Below are positions 38,463 to 41,175 of a stretch of 41,175 nucleotides of DNA, piece by piece. The DNA comes from Tritrichomonas foetus (lineage: Eukaryota; Parabasalia; Tritrichomonadida; Tritrichomonadidae), in NCBI GenBank assembly GCA_001839685.1, contig MLAK01000550.1, positions 68,232 through 109,406 of the forward strand, given 5' to 3'. Under the pieces are notes generated by a model. It was not told where the DNA came from, made no database searches, and saw only the letters and a list, made by a program, of their open reading frames with translations. Made by a program: the position numbers and the translations under genes. Numbering within the stretch: the first letter of the stretch is position 1; each line of letters opens with the position of its first letter.

Positions 38463-39750
38463 TTAATGAAATGATATGTTTAAAAAAATAAATAACAAAA
38501 ATTGTGTGGGATTTGAATAGCTTCAAGAAAAATAGATATTTTTTTTTGTGATAACAATCATATAAAAATCAGAAAATAAAGGAAATGATTTGTGTATATT
38601 ATTACAAGTGTTTGAAAGAAATATTAGAATATATTGAGAGAATTGAGAATGTAATGCAGATTGAAAAAAGATTGAAATGAATATGGTGAGTAAAATTGAG
38701 AGGATTTGGGAATTCCAAATGGCACTAATTTGAGATAAACATTAATAGAAATAATTGAGATTATCTGAATACTTTGAATGAATTTGTTAAGAAAATAATT
38801 TTCTTGAAGCATATTGACAGTTCTTTATTTTTGTATCAAAAAGTGAAAATAATTAGTGAAAAAATTGCAATAAAATATTTTGAAAATATTCTATTATTAT
38901 GTTGATAGAAAAAAAAGTTGAAGTGGGAAATAACTATCTATTTTTCTCATTAATATTTTAAAATTGGAGCGAAATAAATCGTTTAAGAACATACAAAAAC
39001 CGAAACATGATGATGAAAAATGTTATGGAGTTTCTTGATTGGGAAATATGCAATTTAAACCGATGAACAAAGATTTTGAAGATGAAAATTCCTATCATTT
39101 CTGAGACTTTTTTCAATTCATTTTCGCAAATAAATTATTTATTGAATTATTTCTAAAATTCTCTGAAGTAATTCAGAATATATGTAGAAATATATTCAAA
39201 TATATGAAAAATTATCTTTTTATGTTCAGGAATTTGATTTCATTGTTCTGTTTTTTTCGAGGCACTAAACGATATTAACAAATATTCATGAGCATTATGA
39301 TTGCTATATATTATATTATATCCATACATCGAATAACTAAATGATCGATTATTGTTTTACAGATATAGTAATCGATTATATTTTCAACAAGGATTATTTC
39401 TCAATACAAAATTTAAATGGGTTATTAATATTTAAATAAAAATTTTTATTTCTTATTTATTAAATTATTTCAATTAATTGATCGATTTACAACGATTTTT
39501 GTGAAGAAAAAAGGATAATAACTGATCAATTTTCCAATATATTTCTCATTTGACTTTTCCATTTACTATACCTATATGTACAGAATTAATCCCCTAAGTA
39601 TCTGCTTAAATAAGCACAAAAATAACTTTTTTCAATTAAACAAAAAAGTTATTCAATTTCTTTTAATCTTCTTACTTTTTCTACGCTTTTTTAACTTAAA
39701 AATTCAGAAGAATTATATTAATTTTTTGTGATTTCAATTCAAACATTTAG
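38463..39750. other. Long gene-free region upstream of the Myb gene
   Basis: About 1.3 kb, strongly AT-rich with many TA and A/T runs. Short frames occur on both strands but none exceeds what chance gives here. No RNA gene, terminal repeat or tandem array seen. Confidence 0.5.
38465..38469 (-). promoter_or_regulatory. Candidate initiator (TCATT) of the Myb gene
   Basis: TTTCATTAA lies directly before ATG 38462 on the minus strand. The start A at 38467 would give a 5-base leader. A second TCATT overlaps a few bases upstream. Confidence 0.45.
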
Positions 39751-40359
39751 GTAAAATTTGATATAACTCTTTCTCACGTTATTAAAGATTATTTGATGCA
39801 TAAAATTATCGATAATTAAATTTTAATTCCCTTGCAATCCTGATTCACTCATCTATTTGCTGCTGATGTTCGTGGTCAGCCTTTTCATAAAATATTGAAC
39901 TTTTTCTTAGTCATCGTTCTAATGAAGTTATATTTTCAATTATAACTGAAAGATTTGATGGTAGTTTATTCCAGAAGAATCAATTATATGATTCCATTTT
40001 GCTGACAATATTCGCAAGAGTCGCTAAATGAATAGTAACAACCTGGTTTTCTTCTTACAAAGAGCATATGGTTGCTATTTTTTCGTTTGAGAAATGAATA
40101 TGTTGCCGCGTTGATATTTTTTTTTTTTTTGCATTCTTTGCTTTTAATTTACTCAATTTTTGATAGATCATTATTGAAAATAATTGAATCACCCGCAAAC
40201 CGGTTTAATGAACATCACTGGATTTTTTTGTGAAAAGTTCTGGAAAAGATACAAAATTTTATCCCTTCAAGTCTTATAGACAGCAATGCCCGATTCATTC
40301 GAAAAATTCAAATTATGCAATCGTGTAAAAAATTCTCAAAAAGTTGCATATTCCTGTAG
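39751..40359 (+). pseudogene. Decayed protein-coding region, several frameshifts and stops
   Basis: Protein-like segments follow one another on the plus strand in changing frames. From 39751: VKFDITLSHVIKDYLMHKII, an in-frame TAA (39817) and TGA (39841), then FAADVRGQPFHKILNFF. A frame change near 39909 leads into SHRSNEVIFSIITERFDGSL and on to ARVAK, 40 codons up to TGA at 40029. Another frame holds WLLFFRLRNEYVAALIF (from 40069). A further one holds SPANRFNEHHWIFL (40189), a TGA, and VLEKIQNFIPSSLIDSNARF until TAG at 40357. The pieces read as parts of one helical protein. I do not recognise the family. The intact parent is probably elsewhere in the genome. Confidence 0.6.
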
Positions 40360-40434
40360 AATTTTTTGCTTTCTTTCTAGTAAACGTCCTTATTAATCAT
40401 ATCAGTATGAATATATAAGAAAGGGAAAGTTTGG

Positions 40435-40918
40435 TTACATATAAACATCTATTCGAGTTGATATCCGAATTTTAGAAATAACATGATTTCTATGTGAATC
40501 AGTTGTGATTATATAAAAGGTGAATAATGGCGAATTTAAAAAATCAATATGTGGATATTCAAACTGAAATCTATTCAAATCTAAAAAAAAATAATTCAAA
40601 TATTTCTGAATGTTCTCAAGAACTCTCCCAAAAAATTGAGAAAAATATTTCAAAATTCTCAAAATGTCGTTGATAGTCGATATCCATTCAAAATTGGGAC
40701 GCGGTGTTACCCATAAATTTCTTTCAAAGTCATTAAGCCGATAAAGTAACAGATACACTAACATTTCAGATACAAACTTTTTCACTGATTTGGGAACGAT
40801 GCTCTGAATATCACGTTATCAGGAACACGCATCTTTTCCTTTTTAAATCCTACAATTAACACTATGATTTGTCTATAATTTCGTCATTGAAAATGAGCAA
40901 ATCAGAGTCTGATTAAAT
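40435..40918 (-). pseudogene. Decayed protein-coding region on the minus strand
   Basis: The largest part (about 40435-40788) is 116 or more codons without a stop and protein-like (LNDFERNLWVTPRPNFEWI, then helical), but it has no ATG near its start. Upstream, in a second frame, lies GFKKEKMRVPDNVIFRASF (around 40780-40850), ending in TGA. In a third lies SDSDLLIFNDEIIDKS (40918 down to about 40870). The three read as consecutive pieces of one gene with two frameshifts. The in-frame plus-strand complement has four stops, arguing for the minus strand. The family is not recognised. Chance is possible for the single long frame, less so for the three pieces in order. Confidence 0.4.
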
Positions 40919-41175
40919 TGAAATTAATTTTTTATATTGATGGATTTTATTTTTTATCAAACCAACGGTAGATATATGAAAACTAGATAAATACCAATTC
41001 GAGAAATTGATCGTATTGCGTCAAACGAAAAAAATTATCATAAACGCATTTCATTGAACGTTTAAACTGGTTCCGTAATGAAAAAGAGAAGTGTGCAACC
41101 AAAATTTCACCGACAGATCGTTCCCAAATTTTGATAGCTTCTTATATAGCAGTAGTATAATAAAATAAACCATAC
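40919..41175. other. Right end of the window, nothing recognised
   Basis: About 257 bp of AT-rich DNA with no supported gene or repeat. Confidence 0.4.

Noticed and set aside
38624..38812. Minus-strand frame of 62 codons upstream of the Myb gene
   Set aside because: Low complexity (Ile, Ser, Phe), no ATG context or motif, within chance length.
40527..40673. 48-codon plus-strand frame MANLKNQYVDIQTEIYSN...
   Set aside because: It overlaps the longer minus-strand relic in antisense, is short and Asn/Lys-rich, as expected from AT-rich DNA.
40756..40772. ACTAACATTTCAG resembling a 3' splice site on the plus strand
   Set aside because: No GTAYGT donor upstream and no exon on that strand; the spacing also differs from the known motif.
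1..41175. tRNA, rRNA, CRISPR arrays, bacterial promoters or operons
   Set aside because: No tRNA B-box pattern (GGTTCRANTCC), no rRNA-like sequence and no regularly spaced repeats were seen; the gene families and layout are eukaryotic.

Overview
The window looks like nuclear DNA of a parabasalid protist (a trichomonad), most likely Tritrichomonas or a close relative. The base composition is very AT-rich. The genes are long and uninterrupted, with no recognisable introns. The mix of protein families is typical of trichomonads: a BspA-type leucine-rich-repeat surface protein, a Pmp-like surface protein, ankyrin/DUF3447 proteins, an R2R3 Myb factor, a mariner transposon and a glycogen synthase with an amylase-like N-terminus. 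Several start codons lie just after a TCA-Py-(A/T) motif resembling the trichomonad initiator. The species is inferred, not proven.

Layout. 1-2766 (+): 3' part of a surface protein with 21 tandem FT/FS hexapeptides and one C-terminal membrane span. 2767-4610: intergenic DNA with a foldback repeat, a 20-bp T run, a small possibly frameshifted gene (-) and a 47-bp A run. 4653-5900 (-): membrane-anchored protein disulfide isomerase. 7004-9469 (+): SLC12-type cation-chloride cotransporter. 10552-15342 (+): GH13-like/GT5 glycogen synthase. 15771-21260 (+): giant helical protein resembling the Furry/Mor2/PAG1 family. 21742-24300 (+): coiled-coil protein. 24760-26547 (+): degenerate ankyrin protein. 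26858-28128: mariner element between two convergent genes. 28214-32707 (-): BspA-like surface protein. 33032-35650 (-): BTB-like/DUF3447/ankyrin protein. 36140-36412 (+): small helical protein. 37323-38462 (-): Myb factor. 38463-41175: no intact gene, but two decayed coding regions.

Function. There is no operon or obvious gene cluster. Several genes fit the parasite's surface and cytoskeleton (Pmp-like, BspA, Furry-like, coiled-coil); others are housekeeping (PDI, cotransporter, glycogen synthase). The glycogen synthase gene has visibly more C-ending codons than its neighbours, which suggests high expression. I found no convincing new multi-gene system. The best leads are the hexapeptide-repeat surface protein, the amylase-like domain that has lost its nucleophile, the small gene with frameshift and poly(A) marks, the mariner copy and the two gene relics at the right end.
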